NCBI GenBank assembly: GCA_025454715.1
Contig: JALONY010000153.1
Coordinates: forward strand, 1-5,119
Length of the DNA: 5,119 nucleotides
Direction of reading: 5' to 3'
Origin: Anaerolineae bacterium
Lineage (GTDB): Bacteria > Chloroflexota > Anaerolineae > Aggregatilineales > Phototrophicaceae
How positions within the stretch are numbered: position 1 is the stretch's first letter; the number at the start of each line of letters is the position of its first letter. Below, one piece after another: positions 1 to 5,086 of this stretch. Position numbers and translations under genes: made by a program. The notes under the pieces are model-generated. The model ran no database searches, was not told the origin of the DNA, and was given only the letters and a program-made list of their open reading frames with translations.

Positions 1-59
1 AAGATGGCCAGTTTGACGAGCTTGGGCAGGTTGCCCCAGCCGGTGACGAGTGCGTTCAT
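1..59 (-). CDS. livM: Probable LivM-type permease, N-terminal fragment (cut by window edge)
   Basis: Only the first 19 codons are visible, reading MNALVTGWGNLPKLVKLAI, before the window ends. The ATG at 59-57 lies four bases after the livH stop codon. It is preceded by a purine-rich GGAGAAGG (76-69) inside the livH 3' end, nine bases from the start, so translation is probably coupled to livH. In Liv-type importers the gene after livH is normally livM, the second membrane subunit, which pairs with LivH to form the translocation channel. The assignment rests almost entirely on this position and spacing. The visible residues are a short amphipathic stretch of the kind that precedes a first membrane helix and are not diagnostic. 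The start is well supported, the function moderately. Confidence 0.6.
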   Translation of the reverse strand, partial: MNALVTGWGNLPKLVKLAI

Positions 60-63
60 GGGG

Positions 64-999
64 CTACACCTTCTCCACGCTCTGGGTCGAGCCCAGCAAG
101 CCGGACGGCCTGAACACCAGCAGCAAAATCAGCAAGCCGAAGATGAGCACACGGCTCCACTCACCGCCGATGTATTGATCGCTCATGGCCTGCACCATCC
201 CGATGATGTACGCGCCCAGCACCGCGCCGCCAATGTTGCCGACGCCGCCCAGCACCGCCGAGGTAAAAGCGAACAACCCGAACTCGAAGCCCATGATGAA
301 GCGCCCCGTACCGGTATACAGGCCGTAAATCGTGCCGGCCACGCCCGCCAGCGCCCCGCCGATGAAGAACGTCAGGCCGATGATGCGGTTGACGTTGATG
401 CCGACCATCGCGGCGGCCTCTTTGTCTTGCGCCACGGCGCGCATGGCCTTGCCCAGCTTGGTGCGGCTGACGAAGTAAATCAGGCCAATCATCAGCGGGA
501 TGGTCACGCTCACCAACAAAATATCACGCGGGGTGATGCGGATGACGCGGCTGAAGTCGCTGACCAAGTTGGTGGTGGGGATGAAGCGCGGGTAATTGAC
601 CTGCGTCGCACCCCAGATGTAGGCGAACAACGCCTGAAGCGCGAACGAGACGCCCACCGCCGTAATCAACGGCGCGAGGCGCGACGACCGCCGCAATGGG
701 CGGTACGCTACCCGCTCGATGGTCAGGTTGAGCGTTCCGGCAATCAGCGCGGTGGCGATGACCACCAGCGGTAACCCGATCAACACCCATTCGGGGGTCA
801 GGGGTTCGGGTGGGCTAAGCACACCCCAGATCGTCAGCGAGATAAAGAAGCCAAAGGTAAATAAGTCCCCGTGAGCGAAGTTGATCATCTCGACGATGCC
901 GTAGACCATGGTGTAGCCCAGCGCAATCAGCGCGAGGTACGTCCCAATCGACAGGCCAATCAACAGCACACGGATAAAAATCTCGAGGTTCGGATCCAT
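64..999 (-). CDS. livH: Branched-chain amino acid ABC transporter permease LivH
   Basis: A 311-residue inner-membrane permease of the HAAT (LivH) family, one of the two channel subunits of a branched-chain amino acid or related amide importer. Family signatures are present in order: a first helix at about 10-30; the YGIVEMINFAHGD motif at 33-45; ERVAYRPLR at 95-103; the cytoplasmic coupling segment GKAMRAVAQDKEAAAMVGI at 183-201, which contacts the ATPase; the Gly-rich AVLGGVGNIGGAVLGA at 248-263; and a C-terminal helix ending FRPSGLLG. Length is normal for the family (about 290-310). The frame stays open 41 codons further upstream, but that extension is Arg/Pro-rich, runs through the intercistronic hairpins and lacks family similarity, so I chose the ATG at 999 (MDPNLEIF). 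An AGGA lies ten bases upstream of it. It lies between livK and livM in an operon. Confidence 0.93.
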   Translation of the reverse strand: MDPNLEIFIRVLLIGLSIGTYLALIALGYTMVYGIVEMINFAHGDLFTFGFFISLTIWGVLSPPEPLTPEWVLIGLPLVVIATALIAGTLNLTIERVAYRPLRRSSRLAPLITAVGVSFALQALFAYIWGATQVNYPRFIPTTNLVSDFSRVIRITPRDILLVSVTIPLMIGLIYFVSRTKLGKAMRAVAQDKEAAAMVGINVNRIIGLTFFIGGALAGVAGTIYGLYTGTGRFIMGFEFGLFAFTSAVLGGVGNIGGAVLGAYIIGMVQAMSDQYIGGEWSRVLIFGLLILLLVFRPSGLLGSTQSVEKV

Positions 1000-1036
1000 A
1001 CACGGAACATCCTGACAATCAAGCGATAAACGCGAC

Positions 1037-1067
1037 AAAAACACGGGGGACGGCCTGCGCCGTCCCC
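1037..1067 (-). terminator. Intercistronic terminator-like hairpin between livK and livH
   Basis: A perfect 9-bp inverted repeat, GGGGACGGC and GCCGTCCCC, lies at 1046-1054 and 1059-1067 with a four-base loop. Read on the minus strand (the direction of livK to livH), the stem is followed after four bases (CGTG) by TTTTT at 1041-1037. This is the layout of an intrinsic terminator. It lies after the livK stop and before the livH start, so full termination would silence the permease genes. I infer partial read-through, which would give more binding protein than permease. The T run is short and slightly displaced from the stem, consistent with a leaky terminator. An alternative role is to block 3' exonucleases and stabilise livK mRNA. 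Confidence 0.6.
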
Positions 1068-1082
1068 ACTTTCTGCGCCTCT

Positions 1083-1125
1083 GCCCTGCCCCCTCGGCAC
1101 CGGCACGGGGCACGGGGGGCAAGGC
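1083..1125 (-). repeat. Second inverted repeat in the livK-livH spacer
   Basis: The arms TGCCCCC (1087-1093) and GGGGGCA (1115-1121) are perfectly complementary. They extend by GCC/GGC across a single mismatch to 1083-1085 and 1123-1125, giving an 11-position stem with a 21-base loop. The loop contains three copies of GGCAC (1096, 1102 and 1109 region) at six- to seven-base spacing. It lies immediately after the livK stop, before the terminator-like hairpin. No T run follows it on either strand. It may be an mRNA-stabilising structure at the livK 3' end, or only a by-product of strongly GC-rich sequence. Confidence 0.4.
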
Positions 1126-1140
1126 GGGGCAATCCCAGCG

Positions 1141-2409
1141 CTAGGAGGCCGGTTCGCAGGTCTCGTGCATGGTCGGGGTGACCGAGACCGGGTTGGCGAA
1201 GTTGCCCTCGGCGAAGTCGTAGCCGAAGAACGCCGCGCTGGTGTTGTCGCCGTTCTCGTCGAAGCCGAACTCGCCCAAGATGCCGGTGAAGCCCTCGGAG
1301 TCGCGGACGTAGGTCAGGACGGCCTCGCGGGTGACTTCACCCTCGGCGGCGGCGGCCTCGATGGCGGCCAACGTCACTTCCATCGACGCATAGGCGTACA
1401 CGCTGTACGGATCGGGCTCCTCGCCGAAGGTGGCGACGTAGTCCTCATAGAAGCGGACACCGGCCTCGTCGGTCAGCAGGTTGGGCAGCAGGCTCGGGAA
1501 GGTGAAGAACGTGTTGCCTTCCAAGATGTCCGCACCGCCGACTTGCTCAATCAGCGCGGGCGACAAGATGCCGTCCGGCCCCATGAACTTGATGCCCTCG
1601 TCGAACAAGCCTTCATCGAACATGGCCTGAATGACACGCGGGCCGCCGCTATCCAGCACGAAGCCGCCGTAGACCAGCTCCGCACCACCGGCCAAGGCTT
1701 GGGTCAGCGCCGAGCGCGGGTCGGCATCCGCCGACTCGAGGCTGGTGCGACCGACGACCTCGAGGCCGATTTCGGTGGCGTGGCGCTCGAACTCGCTGGC
1801 GATGCCCGCGCCGTAGGCTTGGGTGTCGTCGATGATGAAGACCTTGGTCACGCCGAGGCAAGCCGCCCACGACGCCGCCGCGGGGCCTTGCACGTCGTCG
1901 GTGGCCGCCACGCGGAAGTAGTTGACCTCACCCGACGGGCGGTAAATCTCGGGCTCGCCCTCTTCGCAGGTCTCGCAAGCGCGGGTCAGGCCGGCGTAGC
2001 TGTTGGCCGGGCTGATTTGCACGATACCGGCCTCGTTGGTGATGGGCATCGACACCTTGGCGGCGCCGCTGTTGTAGGTGCCGAGGTAGGCCACGCACGC
2101 CGCATCGTTGACGCAACGTTGGGCGTTCTCGGCCTCAATCACGCCGTCCCACGCGCCCGAGGTCGGGGAAGCGTCGTCCAGCGCCACGATTTCGACCGTC
2201 ACACCACCCGGCCCCATGCCCTCGTGGTCTTCGAGATAGTGGGTGAGCGCGAGATTGACCGCGTTGACCATCGACACGCCGACGGCTTGGGTGCCGCCGG
2301 TCAGCGGCCACGAGGTATACACTTTGACGGTCTGGCCGTCTTGGGCGCTGACACCGAGGGTCGCCAGCAACATCGCAACAATACAAAGAACCAATGCACG
2401 CCTTGCCAT
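1141..2409 (-). CDS. livK: Branched-chain amino acid ABC transporter substrate-binding protein (LivK/LivJ-like)
   Basis: A 422-residue secreted receptor that would capture the amino acid or amide ligand outside the membrane and deliver it to LivHM. A Sec signal peptide is visible: MARR, a hydrophobic core at about 5-19, and a signal peptidase I site VSA|QD after residue 22. The only Cys in this segment (C9) is not in a lipobox. Mature motifs of the type I periplasmic binding fold (Peripla_BP_6) follow: VYTSWPLTGGT near 30-40; YLGTYNSGAAKVSMPITNEAGIVQISP at 108-134; YFRVAATDDVQGPAAA at 164-179; FIIDDTQAYGAGIA at 191-204; and GPDGI at 277-281. Cysteines at 99, 105, 145, 148, 184 and 418 include a CETC pair in the insert at 142-162, so disulfides are possible. 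The ATG at 2409 is preferred; a TTG two codons upstream is possible. It is the first gene of the liv operon, divergent from the EamA gene. The substrate cannot be told from sequence alone. Confidence 0.92.
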   Translation of the reverse strand: MARRALVLCIVAMLLATLGVSAQDGQTVKVYTSWPLTGGTQAVGVSMVNAVNLALTHYLEDHEGMGPGGVTVEIVALDDASPTSGAWDGVIEAENAQRCVNDAACVAYLGTYNSGAAKVSMPITNEAGIVQISPANSYAGLTRACETCEEGEPEIYRPSGEVNYFRVAATDDVQGPAAASWAACLGVTKVFIIDDTQAYGAGIASEFERHATEIGLEVVGRTSLESADADPRSALTQALAGGAELVYGGFVLDSGGPRVIQAMFDEGLFDEGIKFMGPDGILSPALIEQVGGADILEGNTFFTFPSLLPNLLTDEAGVRFYEDYVATFGEEPDPYSVYAYASMEVTLAAIEAAAAEGEVTREAVLTYVRDSEGFTGILGEFGFDENGDNTSAAFFGYDFAEGNFANPVSVTPTMHETCEPAS

Positions 2410-2421
2410 AGTCAATCCCGA

Positions 2422-2427
2422 CTCCTT
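2422..2427 (-). promoter_or_regulatory. livK ribosome binding site, start ambiguous
   Basis: Minus-strand AAGGAG lies 12 bases before the ATG at 2409 and six bases before an in-frame TTG at 2415. Spacing alone favours TTG, codon preference favours ATG. Other genes here also use long spacing (9 for the EamA gene, 12 for ldhA, 10 for livH), which supports ATG. The choice changes the protein by only two residues (Met-Thr) ahead of the signal peptide. Confidence 0.6.
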
Positions 2428-2455
2428 ATAGTTAATCGTGCGGGTGAGTCTAAAA

Positions 2456-2486
2456 TCACGGTGCCGAACCTAAAAACACACCGTGA
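2456..2486. repeat. Operator-like inverted repeat in the divergent intergenic region
   Basis: TCACGGTG at 2456-2463 and CACCGTGA at 2479-2486 are perfect reverse complements, with 8-bp arms, a 15-base AT-richer spacer and 23 bp between arm centres, about two helical turns. It lies between the divergently transcribed livK and EamA-family genes and covers the predicted livK transcription start. It could be the operator of an unseen regulator acting on one or both promoters, or a hairpin in the livK leader. No regulator gene is present in the window to link to it. Confidence 0.45.
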
Positions 2487-2492
2487 ACACAG

Positions 2493-2520
2493 ATTGTAAC
2501 GCGCCACTCAGCTTCTGCAA
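2493..2520 (-). promoter_or_regulatory. Candidate sigma-70-type promoter for livK
   Basis: On the minus strand, TTGCAG (2520-2515) and TACAAT (2498-2493) are separated by 16 bases. The -10 box matches five of six consensus positions and the -35 box three of six. Transcription would begin near 2486, giving a leader of about 77 bases that starts in the inverted repeat at 2456-2486. For the opposite gene, the only -10-like box I see is TAAAAT at 2451-2456, with no convincing -35, so I do not list it separately. Confidence 0.4.
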
Positions 2521-2522
2521 CT

Positions 2523-2528
2523 AAGGAG
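2523..2528 (+). promoter_or_regulatory. Ribosome binding site of the EamA-family gene
   Basis: AAGGAG lies nine bases before the ATG at 2538 and fixes that start. The surrounding TAAGGAGTC (2522-2530) is an exact inverted copy of the livK site (2420-2428). I attribute this to both being strong Shine-Dalgarno sequences. Confidence 0.75.
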
Positions 2529-2537
2529 TCACCAAAC

Positions 2538-3401
2538 ATGACACGAGGCGCTTTGTACGGCCTGACGGCTGCCGCCATCTGGGGCGGGATGTATGTGGTG
2601 TCCGACATCGTCCTGCCGGTCATCCCCCCCTTCACCCTGCTGACGTTCCGCCTCTTGTTCGGCGGGTTCGTGCTGGCGTTCTTGCTCCTGACCCGCAACA
2701 AGCCCATCGACATGACCCGCCCCAAGCTGTTGCGCTTGCTGGGGGTCGGGGTGCTGGGCTTCGGGGTCAGCATCGGCGCGCAGTTCGTCGGCACCGACCT
2801 GAGCACCGCCATGAACGGCTCCCTCATCACGTCGGCGTCACCCGCCTTCATCGTGCTGTTTGCGGTGCTCATCCTACGCGAGCGCCTGACGCCGCGCCGC
2901 ATCATCGCCATCGTGCTGGCCACCGTCGGGGTGTTGTTCATCATCGACATCTCACAAGCCAATTTCGGCTCACAAACGTTCTGGGGCGACCTCGCGCTGG
3001 TGGCCGCCGCCCTGACGTGGGGCTTGTACTCGGTCTTGGTGCGCGCCGTCAGCAAAGACACCGATACATTGGTCGTGACGTTGTTCGCCTTCTATGGCGG
3101 TTCCCTGCTGACCATACCGGCCATGTTGGTCGAGACCAACACCCGCCCGACTGGTGAAATCACCTTGCCGATTGTGCTGGGCGTGCTGTACTTGGGCGTC
3201 GTCAGCACCGCAGTGGCGATGTGGCTGTGGAACCGCGCCTTCGCGTTGGTCGATGCGTCGGTGGCATCGCTGTTCTTCTTCGCCCAGCCGTTGGTCGGGG
3301 CGGTGCTGAGCGCGCTGGTCTTGGGGCAACCGTTCACCGGCGGCATGTTGATCGGGTCGGTCTTGATTGCGGCGGGGGTGTTGCTGGCGCTGCGCGAGTG
3401 A
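2538..3401 (+). CDS. EamA/DMT-family transporter
   Basis: A 287-residue inner-membrane protein of the drug/metabolite transporter superfamily, with the typical length and ten predicted helices from two EamA repeats (about 5-136 and 148-285). Repeat one starts LTAAAIWGGMYVVSD (9-23). It contains the R38-centred TFRLLFGG motif (36-43), the STAMNGSLITSASPAFIVLFAVLILRERLT block (89-118) with the hallmark ERxT at E115, and a closing VLATVGVLFII helix. Repeat two has LVAAALTWGLYSVLVR (154-169), VVSTAVAMWLWNRAFALVDAS (221-241) and FFFAQPLVGAVLSALVLGQPFT (246-267). In repeat two Gln264 occupies the position where most members carry Glu. Family members export or import amino acids, purines or other metabolites; the substrate here is unknown. 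It is divergent from livK and followed after 104 bases by ldhA, which has its own candidate promoter. Confidence 0.92.
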   Translation: MTRGALYGLTAAAIWGGMYVVSDIVLPVIPPFTLLTFRLLFGGFVLAFLLLTRNKPIDMTRPKLLRLLGVGVLGFGVSIGAQFVGTDLSTAMNGSLITSASPAFIVLFAVLILRERLTPRRIIAIVLATVGVLFIIDISQANFGSQTFWGDLALVAAALTWGLYSVLVRAVSKDTDTLVVTLFAFYGGSLLTIPAMLVETNTRPTGEITLPIVLGVLYLGVVSTAVAMWLWNRAFALVDASVASLFFFAQPLVGAVLSALVLGQPFTGGMLIGSVLIAAGVLLALRE

Positions 3402-3434
3402 CGTTTGCCACCCGCCAGCGGTGACCAAGCGCCC

Positions 3435-3463
3435 GTCAAATGGCTGACGAAATCGGCTATACT
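3435..3463 (+). promoter_or_regulatory. Candidate promoter for ldhA
   Basis: GTCAAA (3435-3440) and TATACT (3458-3463) are separated by exactly 17 bases. The -10 box matches five of six consensus positions and the -35 box only three of six. Transcription would start near 3470, giving a leader of about 36 bases that includes the GGAGG ribosome binding site. No perfect Rex-type redox operator (TTGTGA...TCACAA) is visible in the 3402-3505 spacer. The spacer also lacks a convincing terminator after the EamA gene, so read-through from upstream is possible as well. Confidence 0.45.
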
Positions 3464-3488
3464 CATCCCGTCTTAAGCACACACCCAC

Positions 3489-3493
3489 GGAGG
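3489..3493 (+). promoter_or_regulatory. ldhA ribosome binding site deciding the start
   Basis: GGAGG ends directly before an in-frame ATG at 3494, far too close to serve it, and lies 12 bases before the ATG at 3506. The protein from 3506 begins MRIAVFSTKPYD, the usual beginning of D-lactate dehydrogenases, so 3506 is the chosen start. Confidence 0.65.
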
Positions 3494-3505
3494 ATGACCC
3501 GCCCC

Positions 3506-4513
3506 ATGCGAATCGCCGTTTTCAGCACCAAACCCTATGACCGCGCCTTCCTCGAGTCCGCCAACATCCAACACGGGCATTTCTTCACCTATTTCGAGCC
3601 GCGCCTGTCGCGTGAGACCGCCGCACTGGCCGCCCGCCACGACGCGGTATGCGCCTTCGTCAACGACCAGCTCAACGCCGAGGTGCTCTCGATGCTGCAC
3701 ACGCAAGGCATCAAGCTGGTGGCCTTGCGGTGCGCGGGCTTCAACAACGTAGACCTGCCGACTGCCGAGAAGCTGGGCATGAAGGTCGTGCGCGTGCCCG
3801 CTTACTCGCCCTATGCGGTGGCCGAGCACACCGCGGCGATGATTTTGTCGCTCAACCGCAAGATTTACCGCGCCCACAACCGCGTCCGCGAGATGAACTT
3901 TTCGTTGGATGGCTTGCTGGGCTACGACCTGCACCAGCGCACGGTGGGCATCATCGGCACCGGCCAAATCGGGCAGGTGTTCGCCAAAATCATGACCGGC
4001 TTTGGGTGCCGCGTGCTGGCCAACGACCCCTACCCCGCCGAGTCGGTCATCGCGCTGGGCGGCACTTATGTCGATTTGCCCACCCTCTACCGCGAAAGCG
4101 ACATCATCAGCCTGCACTGCCCGCTGACGCCCAGCACCCGCCACATGATTGACGAAAACGCCATCGATCAGATGAAGCGCGGGGTGATGATCATCAACAC
4201 CAGCCGCGGCGCTCTGCTCGACACCCCTGCCGTGGTCGAGGGGCTCAAGCGCGAGCAGGTCGGCTATTTGGGCATGGACGTGTACGAGGAAGAGGTCGAT
4301 GTGTTCTTCGAGGACTTGTCGGGGCACGTGCTACAAGACGACATCTTGGCGCGCCTGCTGACCTTCCCCAACGTGCTGATGACCAGCCATCAGGCGTTCT
4401 TCACCCGCGACGCGCTGCAAAACATCGCCGAGACCACGCTGTTCAACATCACCAGTTACGAGCGGCAAGGCGCCACCCCCAACGCCGTCACCACCGAGAA
4501 GCACCGCCGCTAA
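3506..4513 (+). CDS. ldhA: D-lactate dehydrogenase (NAD-dependent, LdhA family)
   Basis: A 335-residue cytoplasmic enzyme expected to reduce pyruvate to D-lactate while oxidising NADH, regenerating NAD+ in fermentation. It belongs to the D-isomer-specific 2-hydroxyacid dehydrogenase superfamily. The N-terminal catalytic-domain segment MRIAVFSTKPYD, AVCAFVNDQL (47-56), ALRCAGFNNVDL (73-84) and VRVPAYSPYAVAEHT (95-109) is characteristic of the LdhA subgroup. The Rossmann motif GTGQIG (151-156) is followed by Asp174 at the end of the second strand, which fits NAD rather than NADP. The catalytic triad is complete: Arg234 in NTSRGALLD, Glu263 in GMDVYEEE and His295 in TSHQAFFT. Length is close to that of E. 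coli LdhA (329). Open sequence extends 22 codons further upstream to 3440 but overlaps the candidate promoter and lacks family residues. It ends just before the hairpin at 4522-4561. A related 2-hydroxyacid substrate remains possible. Confidence 0.93.
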   Translation: MRIAVFSTKPYDRAFLESANIQHGHFFTYFEPRLSRETAALAARHDAVCAFVNDQLNAEVLSMLHTQGIKLVALRCAGFNNVDLPTAEKLGMKVVRVPAYSPYAVAEHTAAMILSLNRKIYRAHNRVREMNFSLDGLLGYDLHQRTVGIIGTGQIGQVFAKIMTGFGCRVLANDPYPAESVIALGGTYVDLPTLYRESDIISLHCPLTPSTRHMIDENAIDQMKRGVMIINTSRGALLDTPAVVEGLKREQVGYLGMDVYEEEVDVFFEDLSGHVLQDDILARLLTFPNVLMTSHQAFFTRDALQNIAETTLFNITSYERQGATPNAVTTEKHRR

Positions 4514-4521
4514 CGCGGCTT

Positions 4522-4561
4522 TCGTCGGGAGCCTGTGCCAGCACGGCGCGGCTCCCGACGA
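4522..4561. terminator. Long GC hairpin between convergent genes, likely bidirectional terminator
   Basis: The arms TCGTCGGGAGCC (4522-4533) and GGCTCCCGACGA (4550-4561) are perfectly complementary over 12 bp with a 16-base loop. The loop has a further small complement, GTGC/GCAC (4535-4538 and 4541-4544). The hairpin begins eight bases after the ldhA stop and ends eight bases before the stop of the convergent membrane-protein gene, so it can serve both transcripts. No T run follows it in either direction, so it is not a canonical intrinsic terminator. It may act with Rho or protect 3' ends. Confidence 0.6.
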
Positions 4562-4569
4562 CGAGCGCA

Positions 4570-5082
4570 TCAGGCGCGCCCACCCCACAGCGCCAAGCCC
4601 GTTACCCCCTGATACAGCAACGCCCCAGACGCACCGAACACCACGAAACCGGCTTGGAGGTTGGTGGTGATGACCAACGCGCTCACCCACCACGCGGCCA
4701 CGAACATCCCCGCCGTCAACAGTGGCCACGCCCATGCCAGCCGCAGCGTGCCGCGCACTAATACGGCCTGCGCCGCCCCCAGCCCGAGGCCGGCCAAAGG
4801 CGCACGCATCAAGATGGTCGCCAAGTCGTGCGACGCGCTAAACAGCACCACGCCCGCCCACACCCCAACCCCCAAGCCGAGAGCGCTGGCCAGCGCCCAG
4901 CGCCACAGGCTGGCGCGCAGCGCCAAGCCGTGCGCCAGACCGATGCCCGCACCCGCAATCAGGCCACCCAGCAGGCCATCGAGCGGGTTTTCCAACACCC
5001 CAATCAGGCTGGTGGCCGCCAAGCCACCCACCGGAAACCCGAGAAACGCCACCACCCACCGCACGAACGTTTGCCGAGTCAT
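4570..5082 (-). CDS. Uncharacterised integral membrane protein with threefold two-helix repeat
   Basis: A 170-residue, very hydrophobic protein with about six predicted membrane helices (roughly 9-30, 35-55, 62-82, 92-109, 117-139 and 145-166). I do not recognise a named function. It appears to contain three copies of a unit of about 53 residues, each a Trp/Ala/Gly-rich helix, a short polar turn and a Gly-zipper helix. The second helices align as IAGAGIGLAHGLALR (42-56), LAGLGLGAAQAVLVR (96-110) and a weaker FGASGALLYQGVTGLAL (149-165). They share a His/Gln at 51, 105 and 158 and, in the first two, an Arg five residues later. Similar small Gly/Gln-repeat membrane proteins are, as far as I recall, common in Chloroflexota and related bacteria. 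The ATG at 5082 follows GGTGGGGG by nine bases, a weak G-rich ribosome site. It is convergent with ldhA. No catalytic or transport motif is visible. Confidence 0.72.
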   Translation of the reverse strand: MTRQTFVRWVVAFLGFPVGGLAATSLIGVLENPLDGLLGGLIAGAGIGLAHGLALRASLWRWALASALGLGVGVWAGVVLFSASHDLATILMRAPLAGLGLGAAQAVLVRGTLRLAWAWPLLTAGMFVAAWWVSALVITTNLQAGFVVFGASGALLYQGVTGLALWGGRA

Positions 5083-5086
5083 GGTG

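Noticed and set aside
4..774. A 256-codon plus-strand open frame across livH
   Set aside because: The composition is Gln/His/Arg/Asp-rich and low-complexity, typical of the reverse of a GC-rich membrane gene. The livH motifs on the other strand are complete.
1000..1122. N-terminal extension of livH by 41 residues
   Set aside because: The extension is Arg/Pro-rich, runs through the two hairpins, is not seen in LivH proteins and would put the first membrane helix far from the N terminus. The ATG at 999 fits the family.
2422..2456. Minus-strand TATAAG -10-like box (2430-2425) with TTTAGA upstream
   Set aside because: The box overlaps the livK ribosome binding site, so transcription would begin after it and the message would lack that site.
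1165..2499. A 444-codon open frame on the plus strand opposite livK
   Set aside because: It is an antisense shadow caused by high GC at third codon positions. Its product is His/Arg/Gly-rich with no recognisable family, whereas the opposite frame encodes a clear secreted binding protein.
2420..2530. 9-bp inverted repeat GACTCCTTA / TAAGGAGTC spanning the divergent spacer
   Set aside because: Both arms are simply the ribosome binding sites of the two divergent genes, so the match is explained by function plus two or three chance bases.
3402..3425. Imperfect CACCCGC/GCGGTG hairpin after the EamA-family gene
   Set aside because: The stem is only six base pairs with a bulge and a two-base loop, and no T run follows, so it is not supportable as a terminator.
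3440..3505. Upstream starts for ldhA at 3440 or 3494
   Set aside because: The 3440 start lies inside the candidate promoter and adds residues foreign to the family. The 3494 ATG directly abuts the GGAGG and cannot use it.
3473..4327. A 284-codon minus-strand open frame opposite ldhA
   Set aside because: It is antisense to an intact enzyme with all catalytic residues and shows no family features of its own.
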